Positions 6,178-6,193 of a stretch of 6,193 bases of DNA are shown one piece after another. The DNA is from Ruminococcus sp. UBA4275 (GTDB lineage: Bacteria > Bacillota > Clostridia > Oscillospirales > Ruminococcaceae), in the NCBI GenBank assembly GCA_002395085.1, contig DGVV01000142.1, forward strand, positions 1 through 6,193. Direction: 5' to 3'. The notes under the pieces are model-generated. The model was not told the origin of the DNA and did no database searches. It saw nothing but the letters and a program-made list of their open reading frames with translations. The translations under genes were made by a program, and so were the position numbers. Each line of letters begins with the position of its first letter. Position 1 is the stretch's first letter.

Positions 6178-6193
6178 GTGTCTCCGACGGATT
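6178..6193 (-). repeat. Right copy of the 16-bp intergenic repeat, cut by the window end
   Basis: Exact reverse complement of 50-65. It lies 60 bp upstream of the first lipoprotein start, and its other end runs off the window. If the repeat family also includes 1-49, that part should continue beyond 6193. Confidence 0.7.

Noticed and set aside
1..6193. CRISPR array, phage, toxin-antitoxin or defence system
   Set aside because: No regularly spaced repeats, and none of the four proteins has nuclease, recombinase, transposase or toxin motifs. The window is accounted for by carbohydrate enzymes, lipoproteins and their control regions.

Overview
The window is about 6.2 kb of moderately GC-rich bacterial chromosome with four genes, all on the minus strand, so it reads from right to left. 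Purine-rich Shine-Dalgarno sites (AGAGGG, GAGGTG, GGAG), two lipoprotein signal peptides of Gram-positive style, near-absence of TTA, CTA and TCA codons, and the types of phosphorylase and GH13 enzyme all suggest a gut or rumen clostridium, plausibly Ruminococcus or a relative. That placement is an inference; no rRNA or marker gene is present.

Right part (6193 down to 4790): two adjacent lipoprotein genes of unknown function, 6117-5419 and 5407-4790, separated by only 11 bp. The stop codon of the first overlaps the ribosome binding site of the second. The two proteins share a recognisable pattern in their mature domains and look like diverged tandem duplicates. Upstream lies a pair of overlapping inverted repeats, and the first 16 bases of an intergenic repeat run into the window edge.

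Middle (4789-4489): a 0.3 kb AT-rich spacer with a textbook sigma-70 promoter (TTGCAT, 17 bp, TATAAT) for the phosphorylase gene, then a leader of about 125 nt containing a strong 9-bp GC stem. A full-length glycogen/maltodextrin phosphorylase, glgP (794 aa), follows at 4488-2104.

Left part (2103 down to 1): a 95-bp gap with a strong intrinsic terminator whose T-run ends only 23 bases before the start codon of a cytoplasmic GH13 enzyme of the neopullulanase/cyclomaltodextrinase/maltogenic amylase group (2008-134). After it comes a densely self-complementary 130-bp tail carrying the second, inverted copy of the 16-bp intergenic repeat.

glgP and the GH13 enzyme make a coherent cytoplasmic pair. 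The phosphorylase removes glucose-1-phosphate from the non-reducing ends of alpha-1,4-glucans, and the GH13 enzyme cuts maltodextrins, cyclodextrins or short branched remnants. The lipoproteins show no sequence link to this pathway. I found no CRISPR array, tRNA, rRNA, transposase or phage gene, and no convincing new biological system. The points most worth a second look are the terminator placed like an attenuator before the GH13 gene, the structured glgP leader, the inverted repeats bounding the segment, and the lipoprotein pair.
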